DNA of 64,000 nt from Actinomycetota bacterium (GTDB taxonomy: Bacteria > Actinomycetota > Acidimicrobiia > Acidimicrobiales > Ilumatobacteraceae), in contig CP064997.1 of NCBI GenBank assembly GCA_016700055.1, forward strand, positions 806,001-870,000, in the 5' to 3' direction. Below, one piece after another: positions 7,773 through 15,554 of this stretch. Position numbers and translations under genes: made by a program. The notes beneath the pieces are model-generated. The model saw nothing but the letters and a program-made list of their open reading frames with translations. It searched no databases and was not told the DNA's origin. Positions within the stretch are counted from its first letter, which is position 1, and every line of letters starts with the position of its first letter.

Positions 7773-9005
7773 ATGGCCATCGACGTCGCCGCCGTGAAGC
7801 GCGACTTCCCCATCCTGGCGCGCCAGATCGACGGGAAGCGGATCGTCTACCTCGATTCGGCGAACACCGCGCAGAAGCCACGCCAGGTGATCGACGCGAT
7901 GACCCGGTTCATGGAGAACTCGTACGCGCCGATCAACCGCAGCGCTTACCGGCTGGCGGCGGAGGCCACCGACGCCTACGAAGGCGCCCGACGCAAGGTG
8001 CAGCGCTTCGTCAACGCGCCTCGTGCGGACGAGGTCGTGTTCACGAAGAACGCCACCGAGTCGCTGAACCTGGTCGTCCAGGCGTGGGGGCGGGCGAACC
8101 TGCGTGTTGGCGACGCCGTGGTGCTGACCCACATGGAGCACCACGCGAACATCGTCCCCTGGCACATGCTGGCGGCCGAGCGCGGCCTCGAGCTGCGCTG
8201 GATCCCGCTCACCGACGACGGCCAACTCGACCTCTCCGACCTCGATCGGCTGCTCGACGGCGCGGCCGTACTGTCGTTCACGGCGATGAGCAACGTGCTC
8301 GGCACGATCACCCCGGTTCGCCAACTCGTGCGGGCCGCCCACGACGCCGGAGCCATCGCCGTCGTCGACGCGTGCCAGTACGTGCCGCACCACGCCACCG
8401 ACGTGAGGGACTGGGACGCCGACTTCGTCGCGTTCAGCAGCCACAAGCTCTGCGGCCCGTCGGGGATCGGCGTGCTGTGGGGCCGTGAGGAGTTGCTCGA
8501 CGCGATGCCACCCTTCATCGGCGGCGGCAACATGATCTCCGACGTCCGCCTGGACGGGTTCACGTGTGCCGAGCTGCCGGCCAAGTTCGAGGCGGGCACC
8601 CCGCCGATCACCGAGGCGATCGGCCTCGGAGCGGCGATCGACTACTTGGGCTCGATCGGCATGGCGGCGCTGCGCTGCCACGAGATGACGGTCACCGAAT
8701 ACGCGCTGAAGACGCTCACCGCGCGCTACGGCGACGACATCACCATCCACGGGCCGCGAGACGTGAACGTGCGCGGCGGGGTGCTCAGCTTCGCGTTTCG
8801 CGGCATCCACCCTCACGACGTGAGCCAGGTGCTCGACCAGTCCAACATCTACGTCCGCGCCGGGCACCACTGCGCGAAGCCGCTGATGCGCATCCTCGGC
8901 GCGGCGGCCACCGCTCGCGCGAGCTTCTATCTCTACAATGACGAGGCCGACGCCGACGCCCTCGCCGACGCCCTCGACGGGGCAAGCGACATCTTCGGCC
9001 TCTAG
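7773..9005 (+). CDS. sufS: Cysteine desulfurase SufS
   Basis: 410 residues, group II cysteine desulfurase. It takes sulfur from cysteine as a persulfide and hands it to SufU for Fe-S assembly. The PLP lysine is in FSSHKLCGPSG and the catalytic cysteine in VRAGHHCAKPLM. The N-terminal VKRDFPILARQIDGKRIVYLDSA is typical. It sits between sufC1 (5-base gap) and sufU (18-base gap), as in most Gram-positive suf operons. Confidence 0.95.
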   Translation: MAIDVAAVKRDFPILARQIDGKRIVYLDSANTAQKPRQVIDAMTRFMENSYAPINRSAYRLAAEATDAYEGARRKVQRFVNAPRADEVVFTKNATESLNLVVQAWGRANLRVGDAVVLTHMEHHANIVPWHMLAAERGLELRWIPLTDDGQLDLSDLDRLLDGAAVLSFTAMSNVLGTITPVRQLVRAAHDAGAIAVVDACQYVPHHATDVRDWDADFVAFSSHKLCGPSGIGVLWGREELLDAMPPFIGGGNMISDVRLDGFTCAELPAKFEAGTPPITEAIGLGAAIDYLGSIGMAALRCHEMTVTEYALKTLTARYGDDITIHGPRDVNVRGGVLSFAFRGIHPHDVSQVLDQSNIYVRAGHHCAKPLMRILGAAATARASFYLYNDEADADALADALDGASDIFGL

Positions 9006-9023
9006 AGAGCGACACCACCTCAC

Positions 9024-9527
9024 ATGCCGGGCCTCGAAGACCTGTACCGCGAGATCATCCTCGACCACTACCGCACACCCCGCAACCGCGGTGAGCTGCC
9101 CACGCCCCCGGCCGTCATGGCCGAAGGTCACAACCCGCTGTGCGGCGACGAGATCACCATCTACCTGCTGGTCGACGGCGAGACGGTCGACGACGTGAAG
9201 GTGAGCGGTCAGGGCTGCAGCATCTCGCAGAGCTCGGCGTCGATGATGAGCCAGGCGGTGAAGGGCAAGCCGATCGGCCAGGTGCGTGCTCTCATTCGGC
9301 GGTTCTTGTCGATGATGTCGACCGACGACACGACCGACGACACGACCGACGACACGACCGACGACACGACGATCGACAGGACGAACGACACGATCGGCGC
9401 CGCGGTCGGGCTCGGCGACCTCGAGGCGCTCCAGGGCGTGGTCAAGTTCCCGGTGCGCATCAAGTGCGCCACCCTCGCCTGGCACACGCTGCGCCAAGCG
9501 CTGAACGAGGCCGACACCAACTCCTGA
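9024..9527 (+). CDS. sufU: Sulfur acceptor SufU with repeat-expanded loop
   Basis: 167 residues. The zinc ligands of SufU are present: Cys40 and Asp42 (NPLCGDE), Cys64 (SGQGCSIS) and Cys148 (RIKCATLAW). SufU accepts persulfide sulfur from SufS by zinc-ligand exchange. Between the last two cysteines, residues ~100-115 are four perfect TDDT units encoded by a 12-bp DNA repeat, followed by more Asp/Thr. In ordinary SufU this is a short loop before LGDLEALQGV, which is still intact here. The protein is probably functional with a longer acidic loop. Confidence 0.93.
   Translation: MPGLEDLYREIILDHYRTPRNRGELPTPPAVMAEGHNPLCGDEITIYLLVDGETVDDVKVSGQGCSISQSSASMMSQAVKGKPIGQVRALIRRFLSMMSTDDTTDDTTDDTTDDTTIDRTNDTIGAAVGLGDLEALQGVVKFPVRIKCATLAWHTLRQALNEADTNS
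9321..9368. repeat. 12-bp tandem repeat x4 inside sufU
   Basis: Four perfect copies of ACCGACGACACG, in frame, encoding TDDT units. The same core sequence on the same DNA strand forms the repeats at 12046-12120 inside the oppositely oriented Rieske gene. Copy-number variation would add or remove four residues per unit without breaking the frame. Confidence 0.95.
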
Positions 9528-9540
9528 ACGGGCGCTCTGG

Positions 9541-10017
9541 TCAGCGGCGCAGGTCGACGACCGTGCCGGCACTGACCCGCACCAGGTCGCCGGGGTCGAT
9601 GCCGAAGACGTCGTGCCACGTGCCCGCCGCGGCCCACACCTCGGGCCACTGCAACAGGTCGGGGTCGACGAACACCCGCAGCTCGGTGGCCAGGCCAAAG
9701 GGCGGCACACCGCCGATCGGGAACCCCGTCGCCGCCCGCACGGTGTCGGCGTCGACGCGGCTGCACGTGGTGCCGCCCGCGGCGGCCGCGAGCTTGGCCT
9801 CGTCGAGCTGGTTCGCCCCGCTGACATAGGCGAGGACGACCTCACCGTCGACGGCGAAGATCAGGCTCTTCACGATCTGGCCGACCTCTACGCCGATCGC
9901 CGCCGCGGCGTCGGCCGCCGTCTTCGTGCCGTCGGGAAACGTCCTCGGCGCGATGTCGAGGCCGCGTTCTCGTGCCGCCTGGACGACTCGCTCGACGTTC
10001 GGGTGGGGGGCGCTCAC
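9541..10017 (-). CDS. YbaK/EbsC-type aminoacyl-tRNA deacylase
   Basis: 158 residues from the GTG at 10017. The YbaK/ProX fold is recognisable: IGVEVGQIVKSLIF with its conserved lysine, the GATGFPIGGVPPFG-like loop (AATGFPIGGVPPFG) and a C-terminal ELRVFVDPDL. These proteins hydrolyse mischarged tRNA, classically Cys-tRNA(Pro). Its start overlaps the stop of the upstream MFS gene (GTGA), so it is translationally coupled to that transporter. It is convergent with sufU, with 13 bases between the stops. Confidence 0.87.
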   Translation of the reverse strand: MSAPHPNVERVVQAARERGLDIAPRTFPDGTKTAADAAAAIGVEVGQIVKSLIFAVDGEVVLAYVSGANQLDEAKLAAAAGGTTCSRVDADTVRAATGFPIGGVPPFGLATELRVFVDPDLLQWPEVWAAAGTWHDVFGIDPGDLVRVSAGTVVDLRR

Positions 10018-11264
10018 TGGGCCGCCACAGTATCGGTCTCTCGCCCGGGCACCCGGGCCGGGCCACCCGTCGTGAGGACCGCGGCGCCCGTGACCGAGCA
10101 GCCCGCAGCCACGAGGTAGGAAGTGCGGTAGCCGCCGGCGACGTCGTGGAGCCAACCGAGCAGCAACGGGCCGGACGCGGTGCCGAGCATCGTGACGAAC
10201 TGGGAGCGGCTGAAGATCCTCGGATAGTCACGGACGCCGAAGCGTTCGGCCACGAGCAGCGGCTGGAGCATCAAGATGTTGCCGATCGTCGCCCCGAACA
10301 GCACGATCGCGGCGAGCAGCCCGACCTTCACCTCGAGCACCGCGATCGACGCCAGCGCCATCGCCTGGACCACCGAAAGCACCACCGCGATCCGCATCAG
10401 CTCGACACGCATCGCCACCCGACCACCGACGAGCCGCGCGACGACGGACGTGCCGGCGAGGAACGTCGTCGCGAGCGTTGCCGCACCGGGGCCGGTGCGC
10501 TCCTCCATCAGCTTGACGAGCTGCTGGATGGCGCCCACCTGCGAGCCGAGCACCAGCACGTAGCCGAACGTCACGGCGTAGAAGAACCGCGTTCGCACCG
10601 CCTGGTCGAACGGCGTGCCGTGGACGGCGAGCGCGGGCTCACCGTCGACGGCTCGCACGCCGTCGGGGAGCCACCCGAGAGCCGCGGGATCGGGCCGCAA
10701 CAGCGCGACGGTGATCGGCACGGTGCCGAGGAACCAGATGACCCCGAGCCATACGGTGCCGCTCGCGAGGCCGCGCTCGTCGAGGAGCCACTTGGCGAAC
10801 GGGGTGAACAGGATGCCGCCCACCGACAGGCCCGTCGAGGCGACCGACAGCGCCACCGAGCGCCGCACGTGGAACCAGCGCGTGACGACCGTCGAAGCGG
10901 GCACCAAGCCGGCGGCGCTGAACCCCATCGCGAACACGGCGTACACGACGAACAGCTGCCACTGCTCGCCCACCTGGCCGAGCAAGGCCAGCGCCAGAGC
11001 GCCGACGACACCTCCGCCGACCACCACGATGCGCGCGTCGTGGCGGGCGATCAACCTCGCGACGACCAGGCCGGATACACCGGCGACGCAGAAGAACAGC
11101 GTCGTCGCGAGCGATATCGAGGCGACCTCCCAGCCGTGCTCCTTGCTGAACGCGTTGAGGTACACGGCGAGGCCGTAGAAGCCGAGCCCGGCCGTTGTCG
11201 ACAGCACCACGAAGCACGCGGCGACGACACGCCACCCCGGAAAGCGATCGTCACCTCTCGGCAT
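10014..11264 (-). CDS. MFS transporter (monocarboxylate/OFA-like)
   Basis: 416 residues, about twelve hydrophobic segments in two halves. The N-terminal FPGWRVVAACFVVLSTTAGLGFYGLAVY resembles oxalate:formate antiporter-like and monocarboxylate-type MFS proteins, and HVRRSVALSVASTG follows TM4. The substrate is probably a small organic acid but is not determined. It is the gene just downstream of the sufC2 end of the suf operon (23-base gap) and overlaps ybaK, so it may be read with the suf genes. Confidence 0.82.
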   Translation of the reverse strand: MPRGDDRFPGWRVVAACFVVLSTTAGLGFYGLAVYLNAFSKEHGWEVASISLATTLFFCVAGVSGLVVARLIARHDARIVVVGGGVVGALALALLGQVGEQWQLFVVYAVFAMGFSAAGLVPASTVVTRWFHVRRSVALSVASTGLSVGGILFTPFAKWLLDERGLASGTVWLGVIWFLGTVPITVALLRPDPAALGWLPDGVRAVDGEPALAVHGTPFDQAVRTRFFYAVTFGYVLVLGSQVGAIQQLVKLMEERTGPGAATLATTFLAGTSVVARLVGGRVAMRVELMRIAVVLSVVQAMALASIAVLEVKVGLLAAIVLFGATIGNILMLQPLLVAERFGVRDYPRIFSRSQFVTMLGTASGPLLLGWLHDVAGGYRTSYLVAAGCSVTGAAVLTTGGPARVPGRETDTVAAQ

Positions 11265-11287
11265 CGCGCGGGCGGGCTACGCGGAGC

Positions 11288-12034
11288 TCAGGAAGTGATC
11301 TCGCCGTCGGGCACGAAGGCACCGTAGCCGTCACGCTCCAGCGCGTCGGCGAGCTCGGGCCCGCCGCTCGCGACGATCCGGCCCTTCACCATGATGTGCA
11401 CGAAGTGAGGGTGCAGTTCGGTGAGCAGCCGGCTGTAGTGGGTGATCACGAGCAGGCCGAGGCCACGCTCGGTCGTGATCTCCTGGATGCGCCGCGCGCA
11501 GTCACGCAGCGCGTCGATGTCGAGACCGGAGTCGAGCTCGTCGAGGATGGCGATCTTCGGGTCGAGCAAGGTGAGCTGCAGGGTCTCGCTGCGCTTCTTC
11601 TCTCCCCCGGACAGGTCGACGTTCAGGGACCGCTGCAGCAGGCTGTCGTCGAAGCCGATGCGTGCGGCCTCTGCCTTCACCGTCGCTTCGAGCCCCGCGA
11701 TGCTTCGCCCGCGGGCACCGAGGGCCTCGGACAGCACCTCTTCGAGGCTCACCCCGGGCACCTCTGTCGGATACTGCATCACCAGGTGGAGCCCGGCCAC
11801 CGCCCGCTGCCAGGCCGGCAGGGCGAGCAGATCGATCCCGTCGAGCTCCACCGACCCGGCGAGCACCTGGTAGCCGGGGCGGCCCATCACCACCGACGAC
11901 AGCGTGGTCTTGCCGGCGCCGTTCGGCCCCATCACGGCGTGCACCTCTCCGGACGACACCGTGAGGTTGATGCCGTGGAGGATCTGCACGTCACCGACGG
12001 CGGCCTCGACCCCTCTGATCGCCAGCGTGCTCAT
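11288..12034 (-). CDS. sufC: Fe-S cluster assembly ATPase SufC (copy 2)
   Basis: 248 residues. Walker A GPNGAGKTT, Q-loop LVMQYPTEVPGVS, signature VDLSGGEKKRSETLQL, Walker B IAILDELDSGLDID and switch LVITHYSRLL identify a second SufC. It is clearly diverged from copy 1: Gly-Ala for Gly-Ser in Walker A and a different helical domain. Lying in the sufB-sufD unit, it is the natural SufBCD partner. The ATG at 12034 overlaps the Rieske stop (ATGA), and a strong GAGGAGG site lies inside the end of the Rieske gene. Confidence 0.92.
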   Translation of the reverse strand: MSTLAIRGVEAAVGDVQILHGINLTVSSGEVHAVMGPNGAGKTTLSSVVMGRPGYQVLAGSVELDGIDLLALPAWQRAVAGLHLVMQYPTEVPGVSLEEVLSEALGARGRSIAGLEATVKAEAARIGFDDSLLQRSLNVDLSGGEKKRSETLQLTLLDPKIAILDELDSGLDIDALRDCARRIQEITTERGLGLLVITHYSRLLTELHPHFVHIMVKGRIVASGGPELADALERDGYGAFVPDGEITS

Positions 12035-12426
12035 CGCGCCTCCTCGACCCCCGACGACCCGACCCCCGACGACCCGACCCCCGACGACCCGACCACCGAC
12101 GACACGACCACCGACGACACGACGACGTCGTTGCCGACCACGGCGGCCACGAACACGGGCACCGGCTGGGTGGCCGGCAACGTGGCCGGCTCCCCTGTGG
12201 TGAGGCTGAACATGCTGCCGTGCTTGGGGCACTCGAGCTCGCGCTCGTCGCACCACACCTCGCCCTCGGCCAGCGAGGCGTTGCCGTGGCTGCAGGTGTC
12301 ACCGATGGCGTACACGTCGTCACCGATGCGCACGACGGCGACGGCGACGCCGTCGACCTCCACTCGCCGAGCCGTGCCGGGCGCGAGATCGGCGAGCGCG
12401 CAGACGACCGTCGGTTCGGCGGTCAT
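12031..12426 (-). CDS. Rieske [2Fe-2S] ferredoxin with repetitive C-terminal tail
   Basis: 131 residues. The Rieske cluster ligands are Cys45-x-His47 (CSH) and Cys66-x2-His69 (CPKH), with typical spacing. Such a non-haem ferredoxin is a familiar resident of actinobacterial suf operons and may supply electrons or be a client. The last ~30 residues are a Val/Ser/Gly repeat (VVSS and VGSSG units) produced by 15-bp DNA repeats, absent from ordinary Rieske ferredoxins. Both ends overlap neighbours by ATGA (sufD upstream, sufC2 downstream), giving tight translational coupling. Confidence 0.92.
   Translation of the reverse strand: MTAEPTVVCALADLAPGTARRVEVDGVAVAVVRIGDDVYAIGDTCSHGNASLAEGEVWCDERELECPKHGSMFSLTTGEPATLPATQPVPVFVAAVVGNDVVVSSVVVSSVVGSSGVGSSGVGSSGVEEAR
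12046..12120. repeat. 15-bp tandem repeat x5 in the Rieske gene
   Basis: Five copies of a 15-base unit. Three read GACCCCCGACGACCC and two read GACCACCGACGACAC on the + strand. They encode the VGSSG/VVSSV tail on the - strand. The unit contains the same ACCGACGACAC core as the sufU repeats, although sufU lies on the opposite strand. Confidence 0.93.
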
Positions 12427-13586
12427 CGACCCACCACCTGCGCGTCGAGGTCGTCCAGATGCGAGAGCAACTTGGCCGCGACCCTGGCGCGCAGCTCGCC
12501 GGCAAGGTCGCCGGCGGGCAGTTGCGCGAGCACCTCGTCGAAGAACCCGAGCACCACCAGCCGCTCGGCCACCTGCGGCGGCACGCCGCGGCTCTCCAGG
12601 TAGAAGCGCTGCTCGGCGTCGATCGGGCCGACCGTCGAGGCGTGGCTGCACTTCACGTCGTTCGTCTCGATCTCCAGGTTGGGCACGCTCTCGGCCCAGG
12701 CCCCCTCGGACAGGGTCAGGTTGCGGTTGGTCTGGAACGCCTGCGACCCCTTGGCCTCGTTGCGGATCTTGATCAGACCGGTGTAGACGCTCTTCGCCGA
12801 GTCCAGCACCGCCCCCTTGAACAGCAGGTCGCTGTAGGTGCGTGGCGCGGCGTGGTCCTGGACGGTGCGGAAGTCGTGCATCTGCGTGCCCCCGGCGAAG
12901 TAGAGCGCCACCTGCTTGGTGCTGGCTCCCTGGCCAACGAGGGTGGCCTCGGTGCGCACCCGCGCGTAGTCGCCGCCGAGCGCGACCGTGGCGAGCAGCG
13001 TCGTCGAGTCACGCTCGCCGACGGAACGCTGGTGGCCGATCTGCCACACCCGGGGACCCAGCTCGTTGACGGCGAGGTACCTCACCCGGGCCGCTTGCGC
13101 GGCACGTACCTGCAGCATCGGCACGACGAGCGCCCGGTCGCCGTTCGGGGAGACGAAGCGCTCGACGACGGTCACCTCGCTGTCGGCACCGGCGTCGATC
13201 ACGAGCCGCGGGAAGTGGGCCGTACCCTCGCCGGCGACGGTGTGGGTGACGACGATCGGCTCGGCGAGCACCTGGCCCGGCGGAACCCGCACGACGAGCG
13301 GGGCCATGAACGCGGTGTTCAGCTCGGCGAACAGATCCGGCGCTTCCCCGCCGACCACGTCGACCTCGTCGATCGCGGCGACGAGCTGGTCGCCGCCGAC
13401 CACCACGGTGTGCGGCGCGACCGGGGCGAAGCGGTCGAGGTCGAGCTCGGCGATCCTGCTGTAGCGCCAGATCTCTTCGTCGGGCGACGGCATCGCGGCG
13501 GCGGCGACACGCTCGGCGGCAGCGACGCGCTGGTCGCTCCACGGCCCGGGGAGCTGTCGCGCCGCTTGAGGGGTTAGCGCACGCAC
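12423..13586 (-). CDS. sufD: Fe-S cluster assembly protein SufD
   Basis: 387 residues. The SufBD beta-helix core is clear: QVRAAQAARVRYLAVNELG, the HDFRTVQDHAAPRTYSD segment with its conserved histidine, KSVYTGLIKIRNEAKGSQAF, and the C-terminal SHASTVGPIDAEQRFYLESRG. SufD forms the scaffold with SufB and SufC. The GTG at 13586 follows a predicted -10 and suf operator closely, with no Shine-Dalgarno, suggesting a leaderless transcript. Its stop overlaps the Rieske start (ATGA). Confidence 0.93.
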   Translation of the reverse strand: MRALTPQAARQLPGPWSDQRVAAAERVAAAAMPSPDEEIWRYSRIAELDLDRFAPVAPHTVVVGGDQLVAAIDEVDVVGGEAPDLFAELNTAFMAPLVVRVPPGQVLAEPIVVTHTVAGEGTAHFPRLVIDAGADSEVTVVERFVSPNGDRALVVPMLQVRAAQAARVRYLAVNELGPRVWQIGHQRSVGERDSTTLLATVALGGDYARVRTEATLVGQGASTKQVALYFAGGTQMHDFRTVQDHAAPRTYSDLLFKGAVLDSAKSVYTGLIKIRNEAKGSQAFQTNRNLTLSEGAWAESVPNLEIETNDVKCSHASTVGPIDAEQRFYLESRGVPPQVAERLVVLGFFDEVLAQLPAGDLAGELRARVAAKLLSHLDDLDAQVVGR

Positions 13587-13598
13587 GGGTTAAATAGT

Positions 13599-13612
13599 AC
13601 TACGGCGATAGT
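13599..13612 (-). promoter_or_regulatory. Predicted suf operator, copy 2 (upstream of sufD)
   Basis: A perfect dyad ACTA-CGGCGA-TAGT between the Cys4 gene and sufD. Read on the - strand it continues into TAGTACTATTTAA, which offers a -10-like element (TACTAT) just before the sufD GTG at 13586. This suggests that sufD has its own promoter. It shares more than the dyad with the sufB site (ATT...ACTATC..CGTAGT). Confidence 0.55.
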
Positions 13613-13618
13613 GCTAAT

Positions 13619-13969
13619 TCACGTGCGGCGGCGGAAGGTGCGCCGCCACCAGCCCTGCCGAGCCTGGCGCTCGCGGCGGACGCCCTCCTGCGCAAGCACG
13701 TCGTCGCCGATCGAGTTCAAGAAGTCCTCCGCCTCGTCGAGGATCGCCGCCGCGCTGCCGTCGTCCAGCCCGGGAGGCTCGTCGGGCGTAGACGGCGAGA
13801 CGAGCGAGCCGTACGTCCATCCGGCATCCATCCGCCGCTCGTAGCCCGCGCAGTCGGCCGGGCAGCGCCAGGGAGCATCGGGAGCGAGGTCGAGGTTGCA
13901 CTTGCGCACCGTTTCGCCGTTGGCGTACGTACGGCTCTCGAAGTTCCTGCATTCCTGACGCATCGGCAT
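13619..13969 (-). CDS. Cys4-motif protein of the suf operon, unknown function
   Basis: 116 residues from the ATG at 13969, between sufB and sufD on the same strand. The N-terminal third carries four cysteines, Cys7-x16-Cys24-x11-Cys36-x3-Cys40 (ECRNFESR, RKCNLDL, WRCPADC). This is enough to hold a zinc ion or an Fe-S cluster. The middle is acidic (LDDGSAAAILDEAEDFLNS) and the C-terminus very basic (RQGWWRRTFRRRT). I do not recognise the family. An AGGAGG lies 13 bases before the ATG. Operon position suggests a role in, or dependence on, Fe-S assembly. Confidence 0.75.
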   Translation of the reverse strand: MPMRQECRNFESRTYANGETVRKCNLDLAPDAPWRCPADCAGYERRMDAGWTYGSLVSPSTPDEPPGLDDGSAAAILDEAEDFLNSIGDDVLAQEGVRRERQARQGWWRRTFRRRT

Positions 13970-14007
13970 CGTGCACCCCCGGCCTCCTGGATCGTAGGGC
14001 GGGGCCC

Positions 14008-15408
14008 TCAGCCGACGCTGCCTTCCATCTGCAACTCGATCAGGCGGCTCCACTCCACCGCGTACTCCATCGGCAGCGTGCGAGTGACCGGTTCGATGAA
14101 CCCGTTGACGACCATCGACATCGCCTGTTCCTGCGACAGCCCGCGGCTCATCAGGTAGAAGAGCTGCTCGTCGGCGATCTTCGAGACCGTCGCCTCGTGG
14201 CCGATCTCGGCGTCGCGCTCACCGACCTCCATGTAGGGCAGGGTGCGGCTCTCCGAACCGTCGTCCAGGATCAGCGCGTCGCAGCGCACATGGCTCTTGC
14301 AGCCGTGGGCACCCTCGTCGACGCGCACCAGGCCGCGATAGGTGGTGATCCCGCCGTCTTTGGAGATCGACTTGGAGACGATCTTCGACGTGGTCTCCGA
14401 GGCGGCGTGGATCATCTTGGCGCCGGCGTCTTGGTGCTGGCCGGCGCCCGCGTAGGCGACGGACAACACCTCACCGGTGGCCTTCGGGCCGACGAGGTAG
14501 ACGCTCGGGTACTTCATCGTCAACTTGGAACCGATGTTGCCGTCGATCCACTCCATGTGTCCCTCGGCCTCTACCCGCGCCCGCTTCGTGACCAGGTTGT
14601 AGACGTTCGGCGACCAGTTCTGGATGGTCGTGTAGGTGACGCGCGCACTGGGCTTGACGATGATCTCGACCACCGCGGAGTGCAGGGCGTCGCTCGTGTA
14701 CACCGGCGCCGAGCAGCCCTCGATGTAGTGCACCTTCGCGCCCTCGTCGGCGATGATCAGCGTGCGCTCGAACTGGCCGGCGTTCTCGGCGTTGATGCGG
14801 AAGTAGGCCTGCAGCGGCATCTCGCACTCGACCCCGGGAGGTACGTAGATGAACGAGCCGCCGGACCACACCGAGGAGTTCAGCGCCGCGAACTTGTTGT
14901 CGCCGGGGGGGATCACCGTGCCGAAGTACTGCTTCACGAGGTCGGGGTACTCGCGCAGGGCGGTGTCCATGTCGCAGAACAGGATCCCCTGCTTGGCCAG
15001 GTCTTCGCGGTTGCGGTGGAACACGACCTCGGACTCGTACTGGGCCGTGACGCCGGCCAGGTACTGGCGCTCGGCCTCCGGAATGCCGAGGCGCTCGTAA
15101 GTCGTCTTCATCTGCTCGGGCAGGTCGTCCCACTCGTCGACCTGGTCGGTCGCCGGCTTCAGGTAGTAGTAGATGTCCTGGAAGTCGATGTCGGGCATGT
15201 TCGCGGCGAACCAGGCCAGCATCGGCTTGCGCTCGAAGAGCGACAGGGAGCGCCGACGGAACTTGGTCATCCAGTCGGGTTCGCCCTTCCACCACGAGAT
15301 CTGCTCGACGACGCCCGCGTTGAGGCCCTTTTGCGGGGTGAAGGCGTACTCGACGTCGTCGCTCCAGCCGAGCGAGTACTTGGTGAGGTCGAGGTCGAAC
15401 GCGGTCAT
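14008..15408 (-). CDS. sufB: Fe-S cluster assembly scaffold SufB
   Basis: 466 residues, full length for SufB. Landmarks: IDFQDIYYYLKP, the long beta-helix with GCSAPVYTSDALHSAVVEI, NWSPNVYNLVTKRA, and the C-terminal MSRGLSQEQAMSMVVNGFIEPVTRTLP. Conserved Cys in EGCSAP and in THVRCDALIL-like (SHVRCDALIL) positions are kept. SufB is the main scaffold for nascent clusters. It is the first gene of the - strand suf unit, with a predicted operator about 35 bases upstream. The Cys4 gene follows after 38 bases. Confidence 0.95.
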   Translation of the reverse strand: MTAFDLDLTKYSLGWSDDVEYAFTPQKGLNAGVVEQISWWKGEPDWMTKFRRRSLSLFERKPMLAWFAANMPDIDFQDIYYYLKPATDQVDEWDDLPEQMKTTYERLGIPEAERQYLAGVTAQYESEVVFHRNREDLAKQGILFCDMDTALREYPDLVKQYFGTVIPPGDNKFAALNSSVWSGGSFIYVPPGVECEMPLQAYFRINAENAGQFERTLIIADEGAKVHYIEGCSAPVYTSDALHSAVVEIIVKPSARVTYTTIQNWSPNVYNLVTKRARVEAEGHMEWIDGNIGSKLTMKYPSVYLVGPKATGEVLSVAYAGAGQHQDAGAKMIHAASETTSKIVSKSISKDGGITTYRGLVRVDEGAHGCKSHVRCDALILDDGSESRTLPYMEVGERDAEIGHEATVSKIADEQLFYLMSRGLSQEQAMSMVVNGFIEPVTRTLPMEYAVEWSRLIELQMEGSVG

Positions 15409-15442
15409 CGTCGGTCAGCGGCTCCGCAGATGGGGGATTTGC

Positions 15443-15456
15443 ACTACGTAGATAGT
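15443..15456 (-). promoter_or_regulatory. Predicted suf operator, copy 3 (upstream of sufB)
   Basis: A perfect dyad ACTA-CGTAGA-TAGT about 35 bases upstream of the sufB ATG. On the - strand it reads ATTGTTACTATCTACGTAGTGC, matching the sufD site at ATT...ACTATC..CGTAGT. It is the third copy of the motif at the head of a suf transcription unit. Confidence 0.55.
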
Positions 15457-15554
15457 AACAATTCGGTCGGCGTTGCGCACCCCCCTTCGTCCTCCCTCGC
15501 GCGATCGCCTCGCCTGGCTAGAGTTCGGCGCGAAGCGGAGGTGTGGATGTGTCG

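Noticed and set aside
9321..9368. Short repeats in sufU as a CRISPR array
   Set aside because: Units are 12 bp, contiguous with no spacers, and lie in frame inside a conserved gene.
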